64,000 nucleotides of DNA from Paralichthys olivaceus (taxonomy: Eukaryota; Chordata; Actinopteri; Pleuronectiformes; Paralichthyidae), in contig NC_091107.1 of NCBI RefSeq assembly GCF_024713975.1, forward strand, positions 18,839,501 to 18,903,500, written 5' to 3'. Made by a program: the position numbers and the translations under genes. Shown here in pieces: positions 23,050-63,459 of the stretch. Each line of letters opens with the position of its first letter. Position 1 is the first letter of the stretch. Under the pieces are notes generated by a model, which worked only from the letters and a program-made list of their open reading frames with translations, ran no database searches and had not been told where the DNA came from.

Positions 23050-24615
23050 ATCACATTCAATAAATTTGTATTCATTATGAATCATTTTATAGTAGATCGA
23101 CTATTTAGACCATCTTGTTTCAAACAGGTTTAAGTTCCCATTCATTTTGTGAGTTCAAATTATAAATTTGATTTGTTGAATCGCATCACTCCATTTATCT
23201 GTTAAGGGACATATTTTCTGGAGCCAATTTCTTGTTATCTGTTTATGTCCTGATATCCGCAGTATCCTTAACAGGTATTTATCATGTTTGTTTTATATTT
23301 TGTCTTCCATTTTTAGAATAATATTGATTCCTTCCTCAATTTTATTCCCGAATAATTGTTTTGATGTTTTCAGACAGCATTAACTGTTGAGATTTGATGT
23401 TAGACTTTAACATTGTTATAGTACTTTAAAAATTGCTTAAGTGGGTGTAAATTACTGTTAGTCTTCCTTCCTAGTTTGTTGTTGTGAATGTAACTTCTCA
23501 TTTGTAAGTAGCAGAAAAGGTGTGAGTGTGATGAGTTGGTATTTTAAAAGCTCAAATGACATTATTCTATTTTCATCTTAACATTGCCAAAATATGCCCA
23601 GTCCCTTTCTTACCTAAGTATTAAAAGCAATATCTTGTTTATTAGGTTCAGAGTCTTCCTTTATCTTTTTCAATGATATAAGGTCATCTGTCATTTCACA
23701 GTATCTCTTAATTATTTTCCACACCTCCAGTGTAATTATGCATTGTCAGTTATTTGTGTTGTTCATTGACTTTCTTTACAAATGGTTATTTTTGAGTTTT
23801 TATCAAGACACGGCACACGTTCTTCTCTATTAGCCTCCACCTAGATTCAGAATTGTCATTTAACCAAGTGTTCATTTGGGCAGCATCATGATAATGCTTT
23901 AGATTGGGGAGGGCAAGCCCCCCTTCTCTTTAGCCATTATAAGTGTTTTCATTTTAACTCAGTTTTTTATCATTCCATAAAAATGTACTTATTATTTTAT
24001 CCCAATTTTTAAAAACCCTTGCACTTGGGAGGATATTCATTCTAATTGCATCCATTCTTCTGCCCAATTTCTCCACTGATTGAGATCCTGCCTGATCTGT
24101 ACTTCCAGACAGTTGAATTTCAATTGTTATAGTAACTTAATATTCTTTGGTATCACAGTTCCTAAGTATTTGACTCAATCCTTATTGCATTGCCTTGAGT
24201 ATTCTTCTTTCAGTTCACTCCAGGCAGAAGCAGCCAGGGTCATTGCCTCACACTTCTGCATATTCAGCTTATATCTGACTATAACTATTGATGATTTGCA
24301 TAAGTGCCGGCAATGATTTTTTTAGGTTTGTGGTTATAAGACCACATCGTCTGCATAAAGAGCCAATGTGTGACTTTGCCCAGCTATTTTCACACCTTCA
24401 ATTTCTTTGATCATTCTTAAATATGTGGCAAGGGTTTCGATACAAATTTTAAAGGAGATACCGGTTCTCCTTGACTTGTTCCTGTTTTTAATTCAAAGCT
24501 TCCTGACAGGCTGCCATTAGCTCTGACCTGTGCTTTTGATGTTTTATAGCTTGAAGCCATTTGAAGTGTCATGGAAGCCAAACAAGAAGATGGCATGTTG
24601 AGGGATGACAACTGC
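23050..24615 (-). mobile_element. L1-type LINE ORF2 remnant (reverse transcriptase and C-terminal domain)
   Basis: On the minus strand the translation contains, in order: LKTGTSQGEPVSPLKF (RT motif equivalent to LRTGTRQGCPLSPLLF) near 24460-24510; GQSHTLALYADDVVL, the YxDD catalytic motif, near 24340-24390; YKLNMQKCEAM and KYLGT near 24170-24270; and EKGGLPSP near 23900-23940, the conserved ORF2 C-terminal block. Many stops and frameshifts show that it is dead. The order and motifs fit L1-clade fish elements (Swimmer/Tx1 group). The 5' part, including the endonuclease, is missing, as usual for 5'-truncated insertions. The 3' limit is uncertain. Confidence 0.85.
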
Positions 24616-24668
24616 AGACGTTATAACATGTGAAAGTGGGATAATCATTTATGCTCTTGATTAATATT

Positions 24669-25037
24669 TGAACAAGGGATATTCTCCATCTTGTCCTATG
24701 TTCTAACATGGAAATGCATTTAGTTTAAAACGGCATAGAGATAATGATGTCTGATCCACATGGCTTTCATAGTACTTTCATAGTACTGCAATACAAGCCA
24801 GTAGCCGGTCAGATTTACCTTTAGCCTCAGCGTACCCTCAAGTCCAACCTTTATCATTGGTTACAAGGTCAAAACACTTGATGACGCCAAGGTGCACAAC
24901 TGAAGTTATGTCCCTAACATCCACTGGTGACCACTAACACCTGCTAACATCTGCTGGTAGTTGGTAACTTAAATTGTGCAGAAGACCTTCAGTCATACAA
25001 GGGATATTCACCATCTTTTCCGTTATTCTAAAATATG
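24669..25037 (+). repeat. Pair of direct short repeats (ACAAGGGATATTC family)
   Basis: ACAAGGGATATTCTCCATCT at about 24672 recurs as ACAAGGGATATTCACCATCT at about 24997, each followed by a TTCTAAnATG end. Between them lies a stretch with internal CTAACATCCACTGGT and CTAACATCTGCTGGT copies. It looks like a dispersed element duplicated in tandem next to the L1 remnant. Confidence 0.5.
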
Positions 25038-25100
25038 ATTGATAGCTCTGAGATGTTCAGAAATTTAAAAAAATCTAGTGTTATAAAGGCTGTAAGATTT
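25034..25100 (+). repeat. Dispersed repeat, copy 1 (shared with 28214-28290)
   Basis: Starts TGATTGATAGCTCTGAGATG and ends GGCTGTAAGATTT. The same start and end occur at 28214-28290 with a slightly longer middle, so this is a repeated element rather than chance. Confidence 0.55.
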
Positions 25101-26604
25101 AGCACATTTCAACATGTGATAGGACAAGCATGGGTGTGAAATGAAAGCTGGCTGGATTTGATTTTCCTGCTTCAGTTTCAGGATCCTGATGTTGTTCACT
25201 CTGCTTCACTGTGACACTGTCATGCCTGACACACACACAGAACACAACTGTCTTTAATGTTATCAGTACTACACTGTAAAATCAAACATGTGGTTTCAAC
25301 CTAAAAATATGCTTAAAATATTTTGTTAAGTGACATTATCTATTATGTATAAATGTATAATTTGTTCTTCTAATTTAACCTGATGTTATATTGATTAAAT
25401 ATTCCTTGCTGTGTAAACCTGCCTTCGTTTGTTTGATTTGGATTTCACCATTTTTTAAACTCCTTCTATTTCAGCTCAACTAAATGGTAAGTTGTGTAAA
25501 ACCTTTTGTTTAAGTTAAGATGATTTGGATTTGTTAATTGATTGAACTGCTTCTTTGAATTTAAGCTTGTACATTAACTTCAGATTGGCTATTTGACTTT
25601 TGCATTCAAAATCATGTTTAAAGAAACCTTAAACCATTAAAAAAGTGATTAAAAAAATATTACATTAACCTGTAATTGTTTGTTTCAAAGAGAAATATGA
25701 CAACCACCACTTAACATGCTAATATTTTAAACATTAACTGGTGCATTTATTTTATCAGCTGTTTCTTAAAAACCAAAAAATGCTAAACAGCTAAAAATAA
25801 ATGCCAGTAAAAGTAAGAATACCACCATGGTTAGTAAGAAAGTGAGGAAGTCCAGCATAAGATCTATGCACTTTCTTTTTGTGGAGCTCGGATTAAAAAG
25901 AGAAAAACAACTGAACAAATACCAGTTACAGTTTATTTAGCACCAAATACTTGTAGCCATTTAAAATATTACTAAACTGTTACATTGCAAATTGCAAATG
26001 GCTCACTTCCCATCTGTTATGGTGAGAAAAATGACAACAAAAAATTACATTGTATTAGAAAATATGAACTTTTAAACTGCACCAACACAACTTTGGTAAT
26101 TTGGACAACTCAAATAAACATGTCTCATCTTCTGTCCACTAGATGGCAACACAATTCAAATATACAGTATATGTCTGCACTGATGCTTTATTTTATTTTT
26201 ATTGAAATAAAATATAACTGTAAATAAACATGTGAATAAACTGTATTAATTGTTACTACTGTAATATTCTAGTGTTTATGACAAGTCAATGACATGCTCA
26301 GAATTTATGTTTTCCCCACTTTTTGCTCTGAATTTAAATTTGCACCTAAAATATCCTGAATTAACTTTTTGAAGGTTCATTTGCAAACAAGGCTAAGTAT
26401 CATTTCATTAAAGAAAAAGGTAAGATGTGCAAATTGCTCTTCAAAATAAGTTTGACCTCCCTACTGCAGGTTTTGAATCCTGAGATTAGGGCATACACCT
26501 TTGACCTAAATGTAAAAACAACCGACCAAGAATTGAATAACTCCACACTCAGATATTAGATAATTTGACTTTGTTGAACTGAAACAATTGTATTCCTTAG
26601 AAGT

Positions 26605-26632
26605 ATGTGTGTGTGTGTCTGTGTGTGTCTGT

Positions 26633-26664
<32 letters not shown>

Positions 26665-26672
26665 CTGTGTGT
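26605..26672 (+). repeat. (GT)n microsatellite with CT interruptions
   Basis: 68 bp of TGTG interrupted several times by a TCTG unit. Simple-sequence repeat in intergenic DNA. Confidence 0.95.
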
Positions 26673-27332
26673 CCTTCCTCTCTGGAGCAAAGGCCCACAA
26701 ACAGTCAATTAGTAACTTCACCTCTCCTGGTGTTCAAAGGTTATGCTATGCTGAATGGCGCTGAAGAGTCGTCTTTGAAAATGAAATCAAAATATTGTAA
26801 CGGCCTGACTATACATCTTGCATTTCATGAAGTACCAGCATGTATAATAGTTGAACTTAGCTCAAAGAGAGACAACATATTGTAAAGTTTAAATAAGGTC
26901 TGGATGTAACCGTCCTCATATGACAATGACAGAGTGAGCTGAACTTGAACCCACTAAATGACAGACAGAAAGAGAAACAACAGAAAGACCATGTTTGTGT
27001 GATGACATTGTTGTAACTCCTGCCGGATAAAATGCAGCAGACAGAGTGATAGAGAGACAAGTGGGGAGAGTAGTAGACGTGCAACCGGGCTTCTGTGGGA
27101 CTTTTCGTTCCTGCTTCCTGATCCAAGTGTCCGCCCCTCTCAGTCATCCCTGATGGGATCCTCCCAGCCACAGGACAACACTGAGCTCCCATCTGTGCCT
27201 ACATCCTTGCCAAAGCACTGGAGTGCAGCAGCCAAAGAAAAAATGTAAAGTAGACAGTAACCTTTTGTAAGATTCTCCCCATTTGCTACAAATATCTCAG
27301 GTCCCTGCATGGCTGCTGCTCTGCTGACCTCG

Positions 27333-27675
27333 CTTAAAGGTTCAGTGTTTAGGTGAAAGGTATTTTTGGCAGAAATTGAATATAAAATATTCCTAGTGAT
27401 GTTTCTACTGGTGTGTTTAATCTAAATTGTATTAATAATAGTTTTCTTTACCATAGAATAGGCCCTTTATGTTTAAAACCTCTATATTTGCATGGAGGGT
27501 GGATCTTTCTGTAGAGGCCGCCATGTTTTTTACTGTTGTCCAAACTGGACAGACTACCACCTTTTGAGTTTTCATGACAATGAAGTTCACCACAGGTTCT
27601 ACAGGTGAAATGAGGGATATTCAGCTGCAACATGCAACTTCACCTCTAAATATCTCTGAATTCTGAACCTTTAAG
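27333..27675. mobile_element. 343-bp MITE with perfect 13-bp terminal inverted repeats
   Basis: The left end CTTAAAGGTTCAG (27333-27345) and the right end CTGAACCTTTAAG (27663-27675) are exact reverse complements. TTAA sits at the outer side of both ends, compatible with a TTAA target duplication around an AGGTTCAG inverted repeat. The interior has no ORF and reads like a widely dispersed fish element (GGCCGCCATGTTTTT, AGGTTCTACAGGTGAAATG). A non-autonomous DNA transposon is the best reading. The superfamily is open: the TTAA suggests piggyBac-like, but the inverted repeat is not the usual piggyBac CCC type. Confidence 0.8.
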
Positions 27676-28213
27676 TCTTCCCCCAGCAGGGGACGACCTA
27701 CAGTAATGTTAGAGATACCTTGTTGTTGGGTCTACAGGGAAAGATAAGGGCAAAGTCTGCAGAACTACCAACACTGCCTATCGTTTCTCATGGAGCTTGA
27801 GGTTAATTTCAGCCTCTGCGGGCCTGTGCAGCATCCTCGCAGAGGGTCCGAAGGCCGCTCTTTTATATTGACACACATGGCTTCTCTGTGAGTGCCTGTG
27901 TCTTGTGCTCCCTCGTCCTGTGAATCCATGGCAACAGCAGCATGAATGGTCCATTCAGGACCCCTACACTCTCTGCCTCTGAAAATATATATCAGTAAAC
28001 AATTTACGTAGTTGGTTTGGTCCAAGTTCATGTCCACGTAACAAGTAATCATGGTATTTCATTAACGTTGGTCCCAGAAATCAAATAATAAACCCCCTTT
28101 TTTTTAATGGGGGGAGACTGCTATTTATGTCCAATGCTATCTTCTGTCACTCAAGTAGAAATTCATCCACCCTTGCACTGTAGTGTAAAAAACAATACTT
28201 TGACTATTGATTT

Positions 28214-28290
28214 ATGATTGATGGCTCTAAAAATGTCATTAGAACTTTGTGCAGAAATAAAAATCTGGTGTTTTTATGGCTGTAAGATTT
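28214..28290 (+). repeat. Dispersed repeat, copy 2 (shared with 25034-25100)
   Basis: TGATTGATGGCTCTAAAAATG to GGCTGTAAGATTT, matching the copy 3.2 kb upstream at both ends. Confidence 0.55.
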
Positions 28291-29278
28291 AAAACATGAA
28301 GAAAACCACTGATGGCAAATCATAAAAATATATATTTAATATTATAGAATAATTTAATATTATTAGAACTTTTTTTTTTTTTACCATTTTGTAAATTGTA
28401 TATACCCTACCACCAGCACCTCCCCTTAACATCTGATTTCTATTCTTTTTCGTGATCCTTCTGGGTGGATCAAAATCCAGATGTTGTATTGTACAACTTG
28501 GAATTATGCTCTTGTGACTATGCATGATTATGACACCTCAGAAAACAGCAGAAGCGATCACAGGGAACCATTTCCACTAATAAAATGGATGAAAATCTAT
28601 GAAACATCTTATTCTGTTCTGCATTGAAATTATCCGGATGTTTATGGTCACATTTCATTTGGTCTGAAGAAATCCAGTGATGTGATGACGCAAGATTATT
28701 CGCTGTCACCGATTAAAGACTGGCGTTAACACTTGGATGGTTTACACTTGACTTACTTGTTCCTGCCCTACATCCAGAAAGTTTATACAAAGCACAAACT
28801 TATGGTTGCACTGCTTTGAATTAATATTAGCACTGTTATGGTCTGTTCATTTGGATGTCATGTTGTATTATGTTTTTATGTGGATTTATATATTTATATG
28901 ACTTAATTTCAGTTAAGTTAAGTTTTTATTCAGTAGAATCACACAATATAACTTATATTTATACTATTTTAATTTGCAGTTGTGTTCTCTAATGTTCTTC
29001 TTCCCGGATTACTGCTTTCTTCCGGTATCACGATGTGTAATCGCTAACTAATTCTCCTGCAGCCACACTTTTCTCCACATTGCTGAATCAACAGAATGAA
29101 ATCTCTGCTAAAAGGTCAGAGCATTTGACTTTTTTTTTTTCAGTATTCAGTTTTACGTTGAGCAATAAGGTTACATCCCCTGCCAGCAGAATCTGTGGAT
29201 GTTAAAAAGGGGAAATGATCACTGGGGTGCACACTCCACCCTGCAGATATTGCATGATGCTAACCAGAACACACAAAT

Positions 29279-29400
29279 CCTCAGAATCAGCTTTATTGGC
29301 TAAGTATGTGTGTGTATACAAGGAATGTGACTCAGGTTTAGTGTTACTGTCAATGCACTTCCTTTGTAAACGACATAACGGTTCAAAAAATAATAAAAAA
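29279..29400 (-). repeat. LINE 3' tail fragment, inverted
   Basis: CAGAATCAGCTTTATTGGCT, AAGTATGTGTGTGTATACAA and GGAATGTGACTCAGGTTTAG follow the reverse complement of a common fish LINE 3' end (GCCAATAAAGCTGATTCTG). Confidence 0.6.
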
Positions 29401-29649
29401 CAATATACAATATATTTAAAGAGTGATGAATAAGAAATGAACACACCATTACTCTACATAGAGACTTTGGTTGAGATATTGTTAATTTATTCATTACAAA
29501 ACTTATTTGATACATTGTTACAGCATTCTGTGTAAAAATAAAGTGAATCCTGCTGAACACGTGGTATATCTGACCACATAAAGCACATTTGAACAGAAAA
29601 TAAACGTTGAATGGATGCTTGAAGAAGTTTCCTCAGTGGCTGATCAGAG

Positions 29650-30212
29650 TGATCTGATTGGCTGAGAGGAACAAGTGTACAACACGTAGGAATGACGTTA
29701 ATTTACATAGGCGAATGATGTGGCAAAAATCAAAGGGCGAAATAGAAAGAAGTAGTTCCCCCTCTAGATTCGTTCCATGGTAGTTTTATCTAACGTGTCT
29801 GTTTGGGCGTTTCAAACTGAATGTAGCACATTGTAAATATGCCAAATAAATACTGATTACACGCGGTATTATGTACTTTTTATAAAAGTGACTCCGTATC
29901 CATCCGCCTCGCTGAGTGCACTTCCATTTCCGGGATGTTTTCTGCGCTGACCAGCCTCCATCGCCATTGCGGGTCCAGGGAGTCGGTGTAGCGGCACTTC
30001 GTTAGCTAGGGGAAGCCCGAAAGTAAACAGTTCAGGGACGAATTTAAAAAAAGTACCATCACGCCGACAGCACGCTTGAAACAAGGCTCGTAGTCGAATC
30101 CATTTGGACTTTAGACCTAGAGGCTCCCTGGCTGTCCGACGAGGATCTGAGTGAAGGAGCTGTAGTTTGTTAGCATTAGAAGAAACCGGAGGAGAGTGAC
30201 AGAGGAACCGCC
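29650..30212 (+). promoter_or_regulatory. 5' flank and 5' UTR of cltc
   Basis: The last 350 bp before the ATG are richer in G+C and CG than the surrounding DNA and have no TATA box, as for a housekeeping promoter. An inverted CCAAT box (GATTGGCT, 29655-29662) and a TTCCGGGA ETS-like site near 29928 are visible. The transcription start cannot be placed from sequence alone. Confidence 0.4.
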
Positions 30213-59061
<28,849 letters not shown>

Positions 59062-60210
59062 AGACCCCGCCCCCCCCCCTCCTCTCCACATGTAGGCCGG
59101 AGCGACCATCCATCCATCTCCCACAGTCCTTCACCAGACCATTTCTGTTTCTCTGCCCTCTGCAGGGAGTTCGGGATAATACCGATAAACCTTTTTTTTT
59201 TCCAATTTTAAACTGTCATGAAGGACTCAGTTTTATTTGTCGTCAAAGAAAAGATTGAATCACAAAGATTAATTTTCTCACATTCCGTTTTGACTAGATT
59301 ATTTTTTCTTTTGTCTATTTTATTTGATTGGGAAATGGTTTATGTACAACAGGGGGGCTTGTGAGAAGAGCTAGTCCTCTTCAAGTAAAAAAAAAAAAAA
59401 AGGTCTGTTGTGAAGCATCTGATTTGCACTCTGTAGTGAAAAGAAATTAATGTAGAACCTCTTTTTCCTTTTGTGTGTGTGAGCAGCTTCTTCTGTCCGA
59501 CTGTAAAATGCATTTAATTATTGTATATTCAGACACACAAACTGCTACTGTGTTCTTCTATATTTGAACATGAGACTGCCGCTTCCATTGACCACAGTCC
59601 TGAAACACTACGTCGAACCTGTCAAGTCCCCCAAACTCACACTTCAGGTTTATTTCTTGAAGAAATTCCAAGAGAGTATTTTACATACGATTTTCAGGAA
59701 AGGTTCTTTCTTTCCAGCAAAGCCTATGCAGGACTCTCCAAACAAATCTGCAGTCCCATGACATCGCCATGTGCTTTAAACACTGCTCTAACATGGGACC
59801 ATTTCGTCTCAGGAGGTACTGCAGACCTGTTTGACAAACACGCCCCGTGCCCCCTCTTTATGCTGCAGTTTGTGTCTGCTGGATATCTGTTATTGAGGGT
59901 GCAGGGGAGATTTTTCAAACCATACGCTCCTCACATTCTGTCGAGTGTCGCCTTTAGCTTTTTCAGTTTAACCCGCTCATCCTGTTCACAAACAGTATCA
60001 CAGACTTGTGAGGAATTGAAGTTTTTATTAAAGGCTTGCGTGTATACAAGAAATCAATCATTAACTCCTATGAGCTTATATTCTTATCTAAATTACCTTA
60101 GATTGAAATTGTGCACTTAAGATACTTGATTGTGCATTATCAGGATCATAATGAATGAAACAGCAGTTTTGTTTTCCACTTAACAATAAAGGCTTCTTGT
60201 TTGTCAAGAG
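59062..60210 (+). other. 3' UTR of cltc
   Basis: Extends from the stop to the AATAAA at 60185. It includes a C-rich run directly after the stop (59066-59081) and an A14 run near 59388-59401. A 199-codon open frame in it (59521-60120) has no coding signs. The end is inferred from the poly(A) signal only; a longer form is possible. Confidence 0.6.
60185..60190 (+). terminator. Polyadenylation signal of cltc
   Basis: AATAAA 1.1 kb past the stop, followed within 40 bp by a TTGTTTGTC-rich downstream element. Confidence 0.55.
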
Positions 60211-61692
60211 CAGTCTGCTTGTGTCTTGAATATACTTGGTTGTTTTCTGTCTCTCAGAAAGGGAAGTGATGTCACAGCAGAGCAATCAGAGGCTGTAAAG
60301 TGCAGAGAGCAGATCATGTTTGTAGTCCAAAGTACCATCGTACAAAACAATGTGATGACTTCATTTCCAAACCAGAGTGTTCTATTTTCCCACAGTGCAA
60401 ATTTACAAGGCAAAGGTGAAGCTGGGAGTCGACCCGATCCAAACAAAAGATCACAGGAAACGCGCTGTTGATTTTGTGTCGCTCTCAGTCAAAGGCAACA
60501 GCAGGTGGAGCTCAGTCTCAGTGACTGGTGCAAGTGTGCTCACATCCTACAACCACCTCACTGGTTCACCCCCACAGAGGTTTTAAGAACGCAGGTTTTT
60601 GAACATGCTACTGATTCTACTTTACCTTTAAAACCAACTAGTAACAACTGAATCTGGTACAGATCACGTTTGAATTTCATTGATGGAGCGGTTGTTGAAG
60701 CTGCACTCTGGTGTTTGGATTCTGTTTGTAACATCCTCCTTTTACTTTGTCTAGTCTGTGTAATGTCTGTTATATGAATATATAAATATCTGATATAAAA
60801 CCCAATGGAGATGTAGTACTAGCACCCACTGATGGTAAAAATCAAGTAAACCAGTCTGATCTGCCGAGATGCCACCATTATGACCTCATCTCAAAACATT
60901 GGCACCTAATGTTTCTATTTGAAAATAGAAGTGGAAGCACTCAGAGCCTACACCTCTGATCCATTTAAATTCTCTAGATCCAGGTTTTTATTTGGATCTG
61001 CAACCTTAAATATACCTTGTTCTTTATGTAAAGATCCATGAATCTTTGATCTGCACCGAAATTTACTGGATTCATCCCTGATGCATATCGTATCCTTCCA
61101 CCAAGTTTCCTAGTAATCCTGAGTTGGTTCTGACCCCCTCCTTGGTGGCGGTAACATTGAAGATCAAGTATTTCACAGTTGAAGCTAATGAGGCTGATGA
61201 CACCAGGAAAAACACTTAAGATATTTCATAGTTTTATAACAAAACCTAAATGATGTCCAGTCACAATATTAATATTAGATCCATCCCATCCTAGTGGCTC
61301 AACAGCTGCGATGTGAAGTAATGTGAACTCACACTGTTTATTGTGGTGACCTGCAAGTATTTAATACTTTGCAATATGCAGAGACTTTTCTAATTTAATT
61401 TCAATTTATTTTGTAGATTGATTTTTGTCACTTAGAGGATTATAACTGTCATTTAACAGTGCTGAGATTTTAATGAAACCAACAACAACATTGTCTTCAT
61501 CACATGTCACAGGACAATCCGCAAAGAAACACGCATGAAGCTGTTATTACTGATCCAAGAGTCATCGGACTTCTAAAACACAAATGTTGTCATATAAAAA
61601 TACAAACTCAATATAGCTCAGCTGCGTTTAAGTTGGAAATTGTTTTATCTACAAAGGAACTTGTTTGAGTCCAACAGGTGGAAGCTGGAACT
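60211..61692. other. Sequence between the convergent cltc and ptrh2 genes
   Basis: No coding exon or repeat family recognised. An AATAAA on the minus strand at 61337-61342 could end ptrh2 transcripts, giving a 3' UTR of about 0.35 kb. Confidence 0.5.
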
Positions 61693-62208
61693 CTAGTAGA
61701 GCTTCAGGTCTCCACTGACACTATCAATCAGATCAGCCGGGCCTGGACCGATCCCCAGCACAGTGCGGGACCCTGGTGCAATTTGTGTCCGTCCTGCGTC
61801 CTGGATCAGGCTGACAGGAAGCCCGACTTCTTTGGCGTGACCCAGCAGATCGATCAGGGTGTTCTCATCGGGGGCCTTCACCACCACCTTGGGCTGGCCG
61901 CAGTACTCCCACTGTTTGAGAAGCTCGGGGTTCCTGCGCTGGACCTGCTTGTACGCCGACACGGCAGCGTGGGAGCATTGGGCGGCCACCTTTCCTTTGC
62001 CCATCTTCAGGTCGTTACGGACCACCAGAACCATCTTGAACTCGCCTCCTTCTCCCATCACACTCGCCTCTCCGGTGCCGTTCCCCATCGCCGCCATCAT
62101 GCTCTTGGATGCAGGGGCGAAGCGTCCTCGAAGGTGCCAACCGAGAAGGAGCCCGCATCCCAGTCCTGCTACCACACCCAAACCCAACGGACCGTACAGC
62201 AAATCCAT
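61693..62208 (-). CDS. ptrh2: Peptidyl-tRNA hydrolase 2, mitochondrial (Bit1)
   Basis: The coding sequence is one uninterrupted exon of 171 aa (human 179). Residues 5-24 form a hydrophobic Gly/Leu-rich membrane anchor ([19 protein letters not shown]). From about 55 the PTH2 catalytic fold follows: [41 protein letters not shown], and the C-terminal [23 protein letters not shown]. The enzyme cleaves peptidyl-tRNA released from stalled ribosomes. In vertebrates it sits at the mitochondrial outer membrane and, when released, takes part in anoikis. I chose the ATG at 62206-62208 because a splice acceptor (TTTGCAG) lies just upstream at 62217; the longer open frame to 62259 runs through it. Tail to tail with cltc, as in human. 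Confidence 0.93.
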   Translation of the reverse strand: MDLLYGPLGLGVVAGLGCGLLLGWHLRGRFAPASKSMMAAMGNGTGEASVMGEGGEFKMVLVVRNDLKMGKGKVAAQCSHAAVSAYKQVQRRNPELLKQWEYCGQPKVVVKAPDENTLIDLLGHAKEVGLPVSLIQDAGRTQIAPGSRTVLGIGPGPADLIDSVSGDLKLY

Positions 62209-62216
62209 GTTTACAC

Positions 62217-63395
62217 CTGCAAACAACAACAGCACAGAATAAGTCACAAATATGCACATATGAGGAAGTTAAAGATAGACACATATATGCTTTCGACCAC
62301 AATCACACCGTCTTCCTCACCAGTCATTCACATGTAGATGCTCAACTCTTCATTCCTTTTGTATTTAATGTTGGCTTCACAAACTGACAAATTCAACAGG
62401 CACAAACATTAACAACAACAATGTCGGACTAAATATGCACAAACACAAAAATCATGAACCAAGTCAAAAGTAATTACAATGAAAATGCTAATTAAATCAA
62501 ATTTTTTCTTTGGGGACTAATTAAGTGATACTGCTGATGACAGATATTCATATGATAGTGGGGCTGTTCCTGTATTTATCAGTTTCAAAAAATCTGACTA
62601 AAGTGACAATCCTGTCACAAATAAAGTGAATCTCGGGGTGGTTCTTAGAAATGTACATTTGTGAAGGACAACTTTGGCGAATATCACTGAATCATCATAG
62701 TGAAATTCATCCATTACAAGATCAAATCTCATTTGACTGAATGTGACAACTGGCAAGAACAAGATGTAAGTTAATAATCATTCCAAAACTAAGTAAAGAG
62801 ATTATAAAAAGTTCTAACAATTGTATTTCTGTTTTACAGTGTGCACAGTCATGACAATCAATACAGAATATTGAGGATTAGAAAAGATAAACATCATGCA
62901 TCGTTTTAAACTGCACTTCTTTAGTTTATGGTGACAAAGGAGAGCTGAGGTATCTGCAGCTGATTCTCCTGGAGATTGCAGTTCCTTCAGTGAGGGCTTC
63001 GTTTTGAGACTTGAGGGAAACAAACTGAGATCAACCTTCATCCAAAGAAGTTCCACAGCAGGAACTTTGTTATTTAGAGTTATTTCCCTCGAGTTGACAT
63101 GAAACAAACAGCATCGGACCTTGCTGACTCTGCCTCTCATCATCTCCCACTGCTCCTGTGCAAACCGTCCTTTAAACTGACGAACACTTCGCGGGTTAAC
63201 GAGCTCAAACTAACTTTAGAGGCTGAAACTAGCCTGGCTAACGTTAGCTCCCTGGCTAAAGGCAGCAGCGTTTAATGTCCCAAAGAGCGCTTCAGCCCAG
63301 TGAATCTCACTCCACCACCCAGCAGCCTGGCGGTCACACGTGTCACCGAGTCATCGGGACAACAACAGTATCAATGCAGTGGGTTTAATTCAAAC
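62217..63395 (-). other. 5' intron of ptrh2
   Basis: Bounded by the acceptor upstream of the coding exon and the proposed donor at 63395. No other exon, RNA gene or repeat recognised. Confidence 0.4.
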
Positions 63396-63449
63396 CTGCT
63401 GGAGACATCAGACGACCCGGTCCGCTCCACTCTACGAGGCCCTTGGTGA
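63396..63449 (-). other. ptrh2: Probable non-coding first exon of ptrh2
   Basis: Sequence ending CCAGCAG then GTTTGA on the minus strand could supply the 5' UTR exon required by the acceptor at 62217. The donor is not strong and the right limit is a guess from the CRE position. Confidence 0.35.
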
Positions 63450-63457
63450 TGACGTCA
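63450..63457. promoter_or_regulatory. Palindromic CRE (TGACGTCA) in the ptrh2 promoter
   Basis: A full 8-bp cAMP-response/ATF element in a G+C-richer stretch directly upstream of the probable first exon. It is the same on both strands, so it could serve a divergent gene to the right. Confidence 0.55.
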
Positions 63458-63459
63458 CA

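Larger units (their letters stand above)
19361..29640. other. Gene-free interval rich in retrotransposon and MITE remnants
   Basis: No coding exon of a host gene was found on either strand in these 10 kb. The content is mostly transposon debris listed separately (SINE, LINE tails, L1 remnant, MITE, dispersed short repeats, GT repeat). Open frames such as 22333-22861 and 27765-28052 have no recognisable domain. This interval separates the atp5mg-pdzd3 block from the cltc-ptrh2 block. Confidence 0.6.

Noticed and set aside
26605..26672. CRISPR-like periodic repeat
   Set aside because: A plain GT microsatellite without unique spacers in a vertebrate genome.
59521..60120. 199-codon open frame downstream of the cltc stop
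   Set aside because: Lies in the 3' UTR, no domain, no start context, and followed by the poly(A) signal.
62209..62259. Longer N-terminus of ptrh2 (extra 17 residues)
   Set aside because: The extension crosses a good splice acceptor at 62217, and the downstream ATG gives the expected length and anchor.
61678..62337. 219-codon open frame on the plus strand
   Set aside because: Antisense to ptrh2, which is clearly recognisable on the minus strand.
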